Positions 41,771-53,273 of a stretch of 64,000 bases of DNA are shown piece after piece. The DNA is taken from contig BPQB01000004.1 of NCBI GenBank assembly GCA_019973155.2, positions 434,001-498,000 of the forward strand. Reading direction: 5' to 3'. Source of the stretch: Phanerochaete sordida. Its lineage: Eukaryota; Basidiomycota; Agaricomycetes; Polyporales; Phanerochaetaceae. The notes beneath the pieces were generated by a model. It saw only the letters and a list, made by a program, of their open reading frames with translations, was not told where the DNA came from and made no database searches. Made by a program: the position numbers and the translations under genes. Each line of letters begins with the position of its first letter. The stretch's first letter is position 1.

Positions 41771-44700
41771 TCAGTGGTCTGTTTGCTCAATGTCCTGGGT
41801 AGGCTTGTCCTGCATGGGTTCGTCATCATCACGGAAACCGTGCTCCTTCTGCACATGGTGCTCTTTCTCAGCATTGAGGCTGTCGCGCTCAGCCAGGGCG
41901 GCGAGCGAAGTCTCAGCAGAGTTGATGAGTCGCCGTAGGGTTCCTAAGATCATGCATCGTCGACATCTCCTTCGCAGAACGAGTTAAGCAGCACTCACGT
42001 TCTATACTCAGCATGAGGAGAGTCTGTTATGACCAACACATCAGCCAACCAGAGCCGCGCACGTCGATAAACAGCCACCCACATTTCTCGAATCATCATC
42101 CTCCAAGATCTCCCTCTTGGCCCGCTCGCCGATGTCCTCCAGTTCCGCAATCTCATCAAGGAGCTTGCGCAGCTGCTTCGGTATCCGCGACTGGCTCTGT
42201 GCCTCCTGCGCGACGGCCTCTTCGGCCACGGTGGTCCCGCTGTTCACAAAGAACTGCATCTGGTCGTGGAACGCGCGCACGCGGCGGATAATCTCCGTCG
42301 GCAGCTTCTCCAGCTCCTGCCGGGCGGCGTCGTCGGCGCGTTTCGCAGCCTCAAGCAACGAAGCCGTGCTCTGGTGTGCACGGGGCGCCCGCGGCGTCGT
42401 CTTCCGCGCGAGGGCCTCCGTCTGCTGGTTCTCGTGCTCGCGGAACTTCTTCACCGCAGCGTCGAACGTCTTCGAGTGCAAGACGCTCTTGTATCGAGAC
42501 GACATGGCGTCTTCGATGACTGTATGCCGTCGTGGTTAGTAGCTGCATCACATGCGCGTCCGTATGCCACGCACCGGAAATGAGGATTGTCATGGTTGCT
42601 ACGCCCATCAGTGCCCAGACGACAAAGACAGAGCGACCAGCAGGAGTGACTGGTGCGAAGTCTCCGTATCCTGTCGTAGTAAATGCCAAGAAACCTAGCG
42701 TACAAATCAGAGCCATGACTCGACCCAAGCTGTAGAGCAATGCGCACAAAAGTACATCGTATCTCCGTAGGTCCAGCCTTCGGTAGCGGAGAAAATTGCT
42801 GATCCGACCTAGCAAGTATGGTGAGATTGGTCGAAAGAGGGACGGAAAGGAGAACTGACCAGCCAAAAGAGCAAGAAGAGCGTCCAGGCAACAGACAGCT
42901 GTGGAAAACACTGAGTGAGAAACTTCATTGCCATGTTAGGTAGACGCTGCATACCTTCGCATAGTAAGCTTTATTTTCTTCCGCTTCCAAGTCCTCCTTC
43001 AAGTTCTCATACAATATATCCATCTTCGTGTTTCTCCCAGTGGCCAAATCCTTCGCCCAACCAGGCACGTTAGGATGCAGGCTGCCCGGAACGACGAGGC
43101 CTTTCGCAGGAATTTGAGGGTCTTTGGCGCCGCCGGTGTGAACCTTGCCGTTGGCGTCTTCGCGCCGCTCGGTGTCGGAATCGGTCTGTGCTTTCTCCGC
43201 ATGCCCATTCGATTCTTCGGGACCGGCTTCGCTATTTTGCGGGTCAGAGCGTTCTTCAAAGTGTTCAGCCTGCCCATCGTGCGGCCGCTTCTCGTCGAAG
43301 AACACGGGATCCTGGTTCGGCGCGGCGTCGCGGTCCGCCTCCGCCTGCATCTGTTGGCTGGGGTGCGTCTCGGGCGAGTGCCCAAGCATGTGTATGTGCG
43401 TGCCGGTGACGGCCATCGCGAACTTGGTGACCATCGCTGACATGCGCCCGACCTGCGCGTGCGTCGGCGTCTGTGGGTACGTCGGCCAGCCGTCCGTGTC
43501 CGGATGGCGGTGGTACCAGAACAGGCGGCGGCGCGCCTCGCCACGGCGCGCGCTGCGCTCCGACGACGCGTTGCTGTGCTGCCGCTCGAGCTCGGCCTCG
43601 GGGCGCCCCCGCGGTGGCGACAGGAACATTTCGAGTGGTACCCCCGCCTCGAGCGCCGCCGCCTCGAGCTGCTGGGGGTTCAGCGCGTCGAGGTTCAGGT
43701 GCTTCCCGCGCGGGTGCCCGCGAACGTGCTTCCGGTGTGCGCGTGCGGCACTGAGCCGCTCGAGTCCGATGGCGTTCAACCAACGACGCATCCAGTGCAC
43801 TTCGCCCGCGCCATCGCGGTCGCCGGTAAGCCCGACGAAGCGGACCTCCTCATGTGGCGCCTGACCATCGGGGACCCATATTGGTTTGCCGGCTGCCTTC
43901 AGTCTCCACACGATAGCACGGCGCCAGCGGGCTTCCCAGTGCCGAAAGCGTCGAGCCTCGCGCCGACGAAGCTGCAGATTCCGTAACCGCTTCCGATAGC
44001 CCAGCTCCAGACCCTCCAGGACCGTCTCGCGTGTCATTGCCACGGCGATACCGACCAGCAGGATGCCGAAAGCCATGTAGAAGCATGTAAACACCCTAGA
44101 CCCGGTATTAATCGGCGTGATGTCGCCAAAGCCGATCGTCTCGATGGTCACGACCGTGAAGTAGAGGGCGTCGATGAAGTTGAGGCTCAGGAGGAAAGAG
44201 TTGACAAGTGCACCGAAGGCGATATAGACGAGCAGAAGCATGACGATGATTACCAGTGCACGTTGTCTGCGAGTCAACCCGCTCCCTGTCCCCTGTCAGC
44301 TTGCTGCTGATGTGCGGCTACATAGTAGGATACTCACCACTGCGAGCAAATTCAGCAGTCTGGTAGTAGTCTGTGATGATCGTGACGTTCGTGATTGTGG
44401 ATGCTATGGTGGAGCAGACAGTCATCCAGAAAGACTGCCCGTAGGTGAACCCGTCGTCGAATCGGTGCTGCACGCCAAACACAGTGACGGTGACAATGTT
44501 GATAAGGTCTTGGCGTGAAAAGTCAGGATTAACGAAACGTTGTGTACAACAAAGGTGGCGTACCGTGTAGGGTGAGGAATGACATCGTCAGTATCGTAAC
44601 TGTTTTGACCCTGATTTCGAGGAACCGTAGAATGAGACAGATGTTGGCGAAGAGACCACAGGCCATAGAAAATCCTAGTGCGACATCAAGGATAGCAGAG

Positions 44701-45206
44701 TTACTCTTCCTGTCGACGACCTGTCCCGCTTCGGTACGGATGTACCAATGTTCGGTCAAGCCTGGTATCTCGAGGAGAAGGGCGAAAGGGACAACGACTC
44801 CTGATATTATGGGTGTCCATCGGTAGTTGGGGACGAACTTCTCAAGCGCGGATGCGCTTTCTTCTGGTGGGAAGACGTAGTCCCTGACCTTTGTGTACCA
44901 AGGACGCTTGGTACTTACGGATGTGGCATTGGTCAACGACCGGTTTATTGTCGACGAGAAGAACGTGTCCTCGGTCGCGGAGCCTAGTCGATGAAGTCTT
45001 CTACTTGGGTCATTCAGAGGATCGTACGAATCGTCGTCGACATCGTCGTCGGCGTTGGTCTCCAGATCGCCTGCGTCCGTGTGGCCATTCTCTGTCTCGT
45101 CTCTCCCGTCCTTCTCCTGAATCCCCTCTTCTGGATCTCTCTGCCTGCGCCGTGGTTGTATGACCGAGGAGAGGTGCAGGGCCGACAGAATGACCGGGAG
45201 TCCCAT
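41771..45206 (-). CDS. TOK1: Two-pore-domain outward-rectifying K+ channel (TOK1 type)
   Basis: Plasma-membrane potassium channel with eight predicted transmembrane segments and two pore loops in one chain. The ATG at 45206 opens MGLPVILSALHLSSVIQPRR, and an acidic cytosolic N-terminus follows. Helices include WTPIISGVVVPFALLLEI, ILDVALGFSMACGLFANICL and ALVIIVMLLLVYIAFGALV. Pore 1 is VVTIETIGFGDITP, with helix CFYMAFGILLVGIAVAM after it. A very large basic/acidic cytosolic insert (about 43.0-43.9 kb) follows, much longer than in yeast Tok1. Pore 2 is LAFTTTGYGDFAPVTP, with VFVVWALMGVATMTILISG. The C-terminal tail is coiled-coil-like (KQLRKLLDEIAELEDIGERA). Several short introns are inferred. 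It is divergent from URA5. Confidence 0.92.
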
Positions 45207-45541
45207 CAGCCAATGTGGGTGTTGAGGTGCGCGAATATTGCCTGCATGAAGTGGATCCGGACCAAGTGACGTACTGCGACGAGTATTTATGGAACACGAG
45301 GTTCTCGCGTGCGCTGCCCGCTGCGGTGGATGAACGTTCTGAACAGGTTGAAGGCGGTCGAAGGCAGCTCGAATTACATGGCCTGACGAACGTGAACAGG
45401 GAGATGTTCGGGGAGGCAGGCGTGCCTGGGAGGGTCCATGTCGCGCTTATGTCAGCTACCATATCCGGATATCCTGCACTTTGTGGCGGAAGCGGCGAGC
45501 TCAGCTTTCTCGCTCCCGCCTCGCCTACCTCTTCACCCCCG
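45207..45541. other. Divergent promoter region (TOK1 / URA5)
   Basis: 335 bp between two start codons on opposite strands. Overlapping ORFs are shadows; no separate gene supported. Confidence 0.4.
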
Positions 45542-46289
45542 ATGTCGGCCCTTCAGAAGTACCAGACCGAGCTTATCGAACATGGCATGGCTGTCGGTGC
45601 CCTCAAGTTTGGCACCTTCACCCTCAAAAGCGGCCGGTTTGTCTGCCCAAAGCTCCCACAAACGACATAACCTCATCGACCGTCCCAGGAGCTCGCCCTA
45701 TTTCTTCAACGCTGGGCTGTTGGCTTCTGGACCCGTCCTTGACACTCTTTCCTCCGCCTACGCGTCAACTATCGCCGACGCTTTGAAGGCTGCGGCGGCA
45801 GGCTCACCTGGACTTCCCGAATTCGACGTTCTCTTCGGTCCTGCGTACAAGGGCATCCCCTTCGCTGCTTGCACCGCACTTCTCCTTCATCGCGACCACA
45901 AGATCGATGTTGGGTACGCGTATGACAGGAAGGAAGCGAAGGATCACGGCGAGGGTGGCGTCATGGTCGGCGCGCCGGTGAAGGGCAAGCGGGTCCTCGT
46001 TCTGGACGACGTCGCCACCGCCGGAACCGCGATTAGGCAGGCGATGGACACCGTTCGCAAGGAGGGCGGCGAAGTCGTCGGAGCAGTGCTGATGCTGGAC
46101 AGAGAAGAGGTGGGCAAGAACGGCGAGCACACTATTGCCGAGATCGAGAAACTCGTTGGCGGGCAAGGCCGCGTCCCCACCATCCTCAAGATGCAGCACC
46201 TCATGACCTGGCTGGAGCAAAACGGCAGGACAGAAGAGCTCCAGAGCATGCAGGCGTATCGGGACCAATATGGCGTCAAGGACGCGTGA
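45542..46289 (+). CDS. URA5: Orotate phosphoribosyltransferase
   Basis: Fifth step of UMP synthesis: orotate plus PRPP gives orotidine 5'-phosphate. The ATG at 45542 opens MSALQKYQTELIEHGMAVGA, then ALKFGTFTLKSGR. One 54-nt intron with a GTTTGT donor follows. Exon 2 reads SSPYFFNAGLLASGP, FDVLFGPAYKGIPFA and DRKEAKDHGEGGVMVGAP. The last is the flexible catalytic loop, with Lys, Asp and His. The PRPP-binding motif is VLVLDDVATAGTAI. The protein ends RDQYGVKDA. Length of about 230 residues agrees with fungal enzymes. In fungi this is the target of 5-fluoroorotate counter-selection together with URA3. Confidence 0.96.
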
Positions 46290-46544
46290 GCGACTTGCGC
46301 TAGTCGGTGATGCGGTGGCTTGTCGTCCTAGGAAACAAACTCTGTAGCATATTGTCCCGCACTACGTACTTGCCTGGATAGACTGTAAATCTAAACAATA
46401 AATGACATGGCGAGTTGTGCAGACGTGTCGAAAGCCGCGAGCCCGACTATATGTACCTGCACGTGACATCATTTACGGCCGCATCGCTTGCTTGTCCTCC
46501 GCCGACGACGCTCTGAATTTCTTCCTTACCACCATCCTTTCATC
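46290..46544. other. Short spacer between URA5 and NAA15
   Basis: About 255 bp in tandem orientation: a 3' UTR plus the promoter of the next gene. No ORF. Confidence 0.35.
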
Positions 46545-49500
46545 ATGCCGCCGTCGGGAATACCAGCGAAGCGTGCCTTGCCATCCAAGGAAGCAGCTCT
46601 CTTCAAGGAGCTGCTGAACCTATACGAGACGCGGCAACTCAAGAAGGCACAGAAGACTGCTGACCAGATTCTCAAGAAATTCCCCGAGCATGGAGGTATG
46701 CTGATCCCCTGCCTCCAAACTCAGCCTTGACGTACCTCACTTTGCTTTAGAGACGTTATGTATGAAAGGCCTTGTCCTGACACACATGGGCCGGCGTGAA
46801 GAGGGCCTTGAGCTCGTCAAGAAAGGTGTCCGCCTTGACCTCACGTCACACATCGTCTGGCACGTCTTCGGCCTGATCCAGAAGGGGGAAAAGAACTATG
46901 AGGAGGCCCTGAAGTCTTACACGCAGGCTCTCAAGTTCGACAAGGTGCGTGCTGTGGTTATGCGAAAGCGTACCCGAATACTCACCCGCTGCACAGGAGA
47001 ACATGAACATCCTCCGGGACGCCGCGCATCTGCAGACGCAGCTCCGGCAGTACGACAGTCTCGTCGAGACGCGGCACACGCTGCTCAGGCTGCGCCCAAA
47101 CCTGCGCTCGAACTGGCTGGGCCTCGCGGTCGCGTACCATCTGAACGGGCAACTTGGCGAAGCGAAGCGTGTCCTCGAGCATTATGAGGAATCGCTCAAG
47201 GTGCGTGCGCCCCGCAGACGTGCTTGAAGCGGTGCCACATGCATATCCAGAACATCCCAGATTACGACGTCGAGCACTCCGAAGTCATGCTCTACCACGT
47301 GCGCGTCCTTGAGGATCTCGGTGAGCTCAGCGAGGCACTCAGCTTGCTCGACGTGAGCGCCAAGTCACGCGCTATCATCGACCGGGTCGCGATTATGGAG
47401 TTCAGAGGTGTGTATCCATGAACTAAATCCGAGGCGTACTAACTCATCTGTTGACAGCACGTCTGCTCTCGAAGTCGAACATGAACGATGACGCAGAACA
47501 CACCTGGCAGGCATTGATCGAGCAGAACCCGGACAATTACAGCTACTTCAAGGGCTACTTGTCAAACCGCGGCATCGATCTCGGTGCGTGCTCAACGATG
47601 CTTTGGCGCCTGTGTCTGACTGTCGCGGCAGACAACATCACAGATGAGACGCGCCCGAAGGCCCTTGAAGTCCTGAAGAGCTTCTCAAGCCAACTTCCAC
47701 GCGCTGCTGCTCCGCGTCGGTTGGCACTAGCTGTTGCGACAGGTCCGTGTCACGCATGCATTACGCTAGGTTCATGCTGAAATTCGTTCGCAGACGATGA
47801 GTTTAAGGAGCTCGCGGAGCCCTACATCACTTCTGGACTGCAGAGGAACATCCCCTCTCTGTTTGCAGACATCAAGTCGTTGTACCGTGACACGCACAAG
47901 CTCTCCGTGATCGCGTCGATCGCCGAGCGACACCACGCAGAGCTGAAGACGCAGGAGCAGCCAGCGCCGGATGCGGCGGATGCGGCGGAACCACCGACGA
48001 CATACCTCTGGACTCTGTACTTCCTTGCGCAGCACCACTCGCACATCGGTGCACACGCTCGCGCCCTCGAGCTGCTCGATGAGGCGCTCGCGCACACGCC
48101 GACGCTGCCCGAGCTGCACATGCTGCGCGGGCGCGTGCTGAAGCGGCTAGGGGACCCGTACGGTGCTGCACGTGCTATGGACGAGGCGCGGGTGCTTGAT
48201 CTTCAAGACCGCTTCCTCAACACCAAGTGCGGCAAGTACCGCCTGCGTGCGGGCATGCAGGAGGAGGCGCAGGATGTGTTCGGGCTTTTTACGAAAGTGT
48301 GTGCGGGACGGCTGCCGTGTTTCAACCCCTCCAAGAGCGAGTACTAACGAGACGCGTTAGAAAGACGCGCCGAGCCCCGGTGCCGACCTCGAGGACATGC
48401 AGTCCGTGCTCTTCCTCCTCGAGGACGCGGACGCGCACAGACGCGCGGGAAACCTTGGCATGGCGCTGAAGAGGTATACTGCGATCCAAAAGCTCTACAC
48501 CGAGTTTGAAGACGACCAGTTTGACTTCCACGGCTACTCGCTGCGCAAATTTAACATCAACATCTACCTCAAGTGAGCCGGAGAGCTAGTTTCCTAGGTA
48601 CCCGCGTGTCCGTGAACTGACCGAACGTTCAGCATGATCGATTGGGCAGACAACCTTCGCTCTCAGCCTGCGTACGTCAGGGCAGCAATCGCAGCCGCAC
48701 AAGTGAGTTTATTACGACGATGGCACAAACAGACTATTTACGTGTCGCACGCTTAGCTCTTCGTCCGACTACACGACGATCCAACCCTGGCTTCGCGATC
48801 GTCATCTTCCTGTAAGCGATGATTTGCACAATTTTCACCATGTTCAGGATGCTGACTTTTTGCAGCCAAGATGTCGGACGAGGAGAAAAAGGCGAAGAAA
48901 AAGGCGAAGAAGGCTGCATCCAAGGCGCAAGAGGACCCGAAGAAAGGTACGCGAGAGATACGTGACTGTCGTCCACTGATCTCACAGGCTGTCTACTAGC
49001 TGCAGCCAACTCGAATGACGACAAAGGCCTGGACGCAACACCTCCCAAAGACGACGACCCCGACGGCTCGAAGATCCTGAAGGCAGATGACGGCCTCGAG
49101 CGCGCGGCAGAATTCCTCAGCCCGCTCACGACACTCGCGGCGGACAACGTTGACGCCTGGGTTGCCATTTACGATGTCGCAGTCCGAAGGAGTAGGTGTA
49201 GGAAATCGAATTCTGGATCCCTGTGCTGACTCTGTTGATAGAGAAGTATCTGCAGGCAGTGCAGGCCCTCAACCGCGCAAGTGCGCTCGACGAGAGCCAC
49301 CCCGAGATTCATCTCCGCCTGATACACTTCAAGAAAACTGGTCAGTGCATTCTCCAATCGCACGAACTAATAGTATTGACTCCAAGCAGTCTCGTGTCTG
49401 CCCCAAGAGCCCCCAGCACCTATCGGCCCCGTCCTCTCACAATCTACCTCCAAGCTGATAGCAACTGATGTGGCGCTGGACATTTACAACTCACAGTACC

Positions 49501-49896
49501 TGCAGAAGCATCCAGGATCGCCGCGTGCAACCTTCGCGTTCGCTCGTGCGCTCAAGGTGCTCGGCGCCCCAATAGACGAAGTCGAGAACACCCTCTTTGG
49601 CCTTCTGCACCCTGAGGCCAACCTCGACGTCAAGGTACGGTAGGATCTCGCATCTTGAGTCACTCCTGTCTGAATACGACATACAGACCGCGCTCGACGT
49701 CTTGTCATACCTGAACGATATCTCCTCATCAAGATCGGAGGAGTTCAGGACAGCGTGCGACAGCAAGTTTGACCGCTCTACCGTGTTCAAGACTTCGGAA
49801 GAGGTTGTCATCCTTCGCAAGGAAGCTGTGGCGCCTCCCCCAGACGTTGCCACCGCTGTGAATGGCGACGAGGACAAAACTGATGTCATCAGCTAA
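46545..49896 (+). CDS. NAA15: N-terminal acetyltransferase A auxiliary subunit (NAA15/Nat1)
   Basis: Large TPR scaffold of the NatA complex. It anchors the catalytic Naa10 to ribosomes for co-translational N-terminal acetylation. The ATG at 46545 opens MPPSGIPAKRALPSKEAALF. Successive TPR-like helices are TADQILKKFPEHGETL, TLCMKGLVLTHMGRREEGLE, HIVWHVFGLIQKGEKNYEEA and RPNLRSNWLGLAVAYHLNGQ. A second TPR array from 47.8 to 48.3 kb reads TYLWTLYFLAQHHSHIGAHA and LHMLRGRVLKRLGDPYGAA. LRKFNINIYLKMIDWADNLR marks the C-terminal domain. A Lys-rich charged stretch SDEEKKAKKKAKKAASKAQ is typical of Nat1. The C-terminal helices end DEDKTDVIS. About 14 introns of 45-60 nt. Family order and length (roughly 870 residues) are as expected. 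Confidence 0.93.
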
Positions 49897-50180
49897 TTAC
49901 ATGCTCTCTTACCACTGTAGTAGACCACATGATCTCCGCATGCTCCATGTAGACCAGCACAAACCGTGTAACAAGTAGATACCATTTGCATGCTGCACGC
50001 TCATTGGCTCACGCTAAGTCGGCGCTTCGTGGTGAGAGCGGTGGCTGAATCGGAGTGTGAACCTTAACGAGAAACTGTTGCCGCTCGGCGTTTGCCGAGC
50101 ACGGGCGAGCGCAGCGGACTGTGGGCTGTAGCGCCAAAGGATCCCTCAAGCCCGTCGCCGCCGCCGTCAAGCTCCTCAAA
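49897..50180. other. Promoter region of eL42
   Basis: About 285 bp in tandem between NAA15 and the ribosomal protein gene. No ORF. Confidence 0.3.
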
Positions 50181-50857
50181 ATGGTCAACATCCCCAAGTG
50201 CGTGTTTCTGCAGGGCGAACCTATGATCGTGCGCTGAACACTAGCTTTGCGGTCTAGGACACGACGGACCTGTGAGTAGCACTGTGATCTAGCGGGAAAG
50301 GAGATATGATTGAAACTTGGCCTGCGTCGGACAGACTGCAAGGGCAAGGCCTGCAAGAAGCACACGTACGTCGACCGTTTCGTCGTATTTCTGCGCCCAC
50401 AGGAAGGCTCAGACGCCTCCGAATAGGCCCCACAAGGTCACCCAGTACAAGAAGGGCAAGGACTCCATGGTCGTGCAGGGAAAGCGTCGTTACGTGCGCA
50501 AGCAGTCCGGTTACGGTGGTCAGACCAAGCCCGTCTTCCACAAGAAGGTATGTATCATGCCATTTGGATGCGAAGTGAATGCTCAGACGACCTGTCATAT
50601 CATCTAGGCTAAGACGACCAAGAAGGTTGTGCTCCGGCTAGAGTGCACCGTCTGCAAGTACAAGATGCAGCTCGCTATCAAGCGCTGCAAGCAGTACGTT
50701 TCTTTCGCTGCTCCGCTCCAGCGTAGAAGTAGCTCATGTCGCCCTATAGCTTCGAGCTCGGTGGTGAGAAGAAGACCAAGGGTGCAGCTCTCCAATTCGT
50801 GCGTATATGTCATCTGACCCTCTCTGCGCTTGCTGACCCTCTCTCTCCTCGCAGTGA
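50181..50857 (+). CDS. RPL42: 60S ribosomal protein eL42 (L36a/L44)
   Basis: Large-subunit protein near the tRNA exit site. Coding exons start at the ATG at 50181 (MVNIPK) and continue with [15 protein letters not shown] and [40 protein letters not shown] follows, then [20 protein letters not shown] and [16 protein letters not shown]. The zinc-binding C-x2-C pairs are partly visible (CTVC). The last intron (GTGCGT donor at 50809) is followed by CAG and then TGA at 50855-50857, so the final exon codes only the stop. Residue 56 is Pro; Pro at this position is the cycloheximide-sensitive form, Gln the resistant one. At least six introns in a 106-codon gene is a high density. Confidence 0.95.
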
Positions 50858-51141
50858 TTGTATTTCTGCCTGTTCCCTTCGTCTGTGTCTTCATGTTTTC
50901 GCTACCTCTCTACGCTCATGCTTGCACTATATGATATGCAATACGATTGTGCGGCCCGCGCACTTCCCGCACCTGTATCATCATTCGTGGCGCTATCTCA
51001 CGGAGTACGTCGTAATTTATGGATCTCGCACACCTGAAAGTCTTTTCCGAGAGGATCTCCGTCCTGCTCCAGTCCTGCGGCGAAGGCATGGCTCATTGCT
51101 GTACGACACGATGCTACATAAGAAGATACACCATCAGAAAT
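50858..51141. other. Convergent 3' spacer (eL42 / coiled-coil gene)
   Basis: About 280 bp between two stop codons. No supported ORF. Confidence 0.35.
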
Positions 51142-52568
51142 CTATGTTCGCGCGGGTTGTTCGGCATTCGCCCTCGTACTTTCCGTGCCTTTCGTCGAGA
51201 TTTCTTCGCACCCAACGGCCAGAGCAAGACAGCGCCTGACATCATTCAGTACCTCTTGCTTGTTACCCTGCAAGACCTGCTGGATCTCCCCAAGGGCCCT
51301 ACCGCACTGCACGGTGATGTCCTCGCGGACACGCTCTCTGGCGTACGGCAGGATTGCGTCTGCCAAGTGCTTGAGATCGGGAGTAGGAGCTGGCGGTTGA
51401 CTCGTCAGTTGAGTGATCGTGGTGCTTAGCTTCCGAACTTCGTCTTGCATGACCGCGATTTTCGCTGCTTGATCTGCTTCCACCTATGCCTCACATGTAG
51501 TGCGGGCTGTCGGCGAGATCTCTGATGTGCTCACCTGTTGCAGCTGCTTTTCCAGATAGTCTTTGATATCCTGCAAGACCGCATTCTTTCCCCTTAAGAG
51601 CTCGTTCTCAGCCTCTGCCATCTCCGCACGGGTCTTGAAACCCTTTACCGCCGCCTTCAGGGTCTGCATCTCGTCCTTCGTAGCCGCGAGGTCCGCTTCA
51701 AGCTGCTGCAAGCCATCTGAAGCATTCGCAGAACATTGCGGAGAGCGCGGAGATTGGAGATGCAGCTGCTCGACGCGCCCTTTGATGTACGTGTTGACCT
51801 CGTCCTGATAGTCGTCCTTCTCCTGGTAGAGCTGGCCCTCTACCTTCGCTACGTCGTCAGCCAACGCGGCGAGGCGCTGCGTGACTCTGCGCTTAAACTT
51901 CTCCACGTCTCGCGGCAGAGATGTGGTAGGGGTGGGCTGGGCATCTTCCTCCTCCATGATGACTTCCATGGGTACGTCTGCAACGGGTATCACATGCCTC
52001 TCTACGATCTCTCCGTCTTCTGACCCGTCCACCAAGCTCGTAGGCCCGAGATGCGCTTTCACTTCAGCGACACGGGTCTTCAGGGACGAGACCTCCTCCA
52101 GCAGAGCCGCCGGATCGTCGTGCGACAGCGCTTTCTTCACCTCCGAAGAGAGGCGAAGGCGCGCCAGGATGTCGGAGAGCTCATCTCGCGACTCCCGGAT
52201 GTCCCGCTCATTCTCGTCGATGCGCCGCCGCAGCGTATCGCGTGCCTGCGTAGGCATATTGTCCGACTCGCCTAGCCGCAGCAACGCCTCGTGCCGCTGC
52301 CGCTCCTTGCGCAGCTTCTCCACTTTCTGGTGCGCGACGACAGCGCGCGAGAGCAGTCTGCGACGCCGCTCGTCAGAGTCGTGCTATTTTGCCGATGGAA
52401 ATAGACACACCGGACATAGTCATGCAATGGCTTGTCGTGGGGATCGAACTCGTACGTCTCTGCATGAGAAGCGTGATCGTCGCCGTTCCGGCCAGCGTTC
52501 GATGGCCTAGCTGCATCGCTCTGAGAGGTTCCGTTCATGGTTCGTTGCTCATTTGGATAACCCAGCAT
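51142..52568 (-). CDS. Coiled-coil protein, function unknown
   Basis: Not recognised beyond its coiled coils. An ATG at 52568 (MLGYPNEQRTMNG), or one at 52538, opens a polar N-terminus with YEFDPHDKPLHDY. After a short intron, the exon from about 52380 reads HDSDERRRRLLSRAVVAHQK. Long heptad stretches follow: KLRKERQRHEALLRLGE, RRRIDENERDIRESRDELSD, LEEVSSLKTRVAEVKAHL, and LAATKDEMQTLKAAVKGFKT. An acidic linker with PMEVIMEEEDAQPTPT separates the first pair from the second. A last exon after about 51483 adds AAKIAVMQDEVRKLSTTI and ends EQPART. No motor, kinase or zinc motif is present. A structural or scaffolding role is likely, but that is inference. Confidence 0.7.
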
Positions 52569-53273
52569 GGCTACTTCTATATGATAAACGTGAGTGGTAC
52601 ACAAATGTGTATTTACATTAACGTACCAGCTACACGCAGATCTGGAATGGAGATACGAATGTTGCAAGTGTGTTTCACGACCGTCTGACGACCTATCAAT
52701 GTTGCTATGGCCGGACAAAGACAATGGTTTCCTAGAGCAGCATACAAGGCGAGCCGTATCTGTAGGAAAGCATCAGGAATGGCTACACGATTACCACCCT
52801 ACCGTGTTCATACCACTGATTGAAAGGCAGTTCGGGTACCTCAGAAGCAGGGTCGCCGTACTGGAGCAAGCGAGGAGTATATGGGAGCATCGCCTCTATC
52901 AACAACTCTGAAGTGAGGCGAGATGGTGGATAGAAGCGGACTGCGGCGAGGTTGCCGTCGTCCTCGTGGCTTTCTAGCGCACGAGGATGCCGTCACCGTC
53001 AGGGTCCAACGTCGAAGAGAAGTCCGTCCTTCGCGGTGCCACATCCGCAGAGGATATAGCTAGCCTCGGATGTAGTGTACCGAATCCATCCGAGATGTTC
53101 TATGTATTGTTGAGTATGTTACATGCAAGCGATACTAGATGTTTTAGGATACCAGAACCAAGCGGTACTCCAAGGAAGAGATCTACCGTGCTATGCTACA
53201 AGTTCTAGCAATCTGTCTAGTTCATGGTCCTTGTCTGGCTCGTTGAGCGGCTAGCGCATCAACCCAAGGTAGT
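52569..53273. other. Gene-free stretch between the coiled-coil and MFS genes
   Basis: Seven hundred bases, AT-richer than the neighbours, with only short ORFs. Nothing supported. It includes the coiled-coil gene's promoter and the MFS gene's 3' UTR. Confidence 0.4.
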
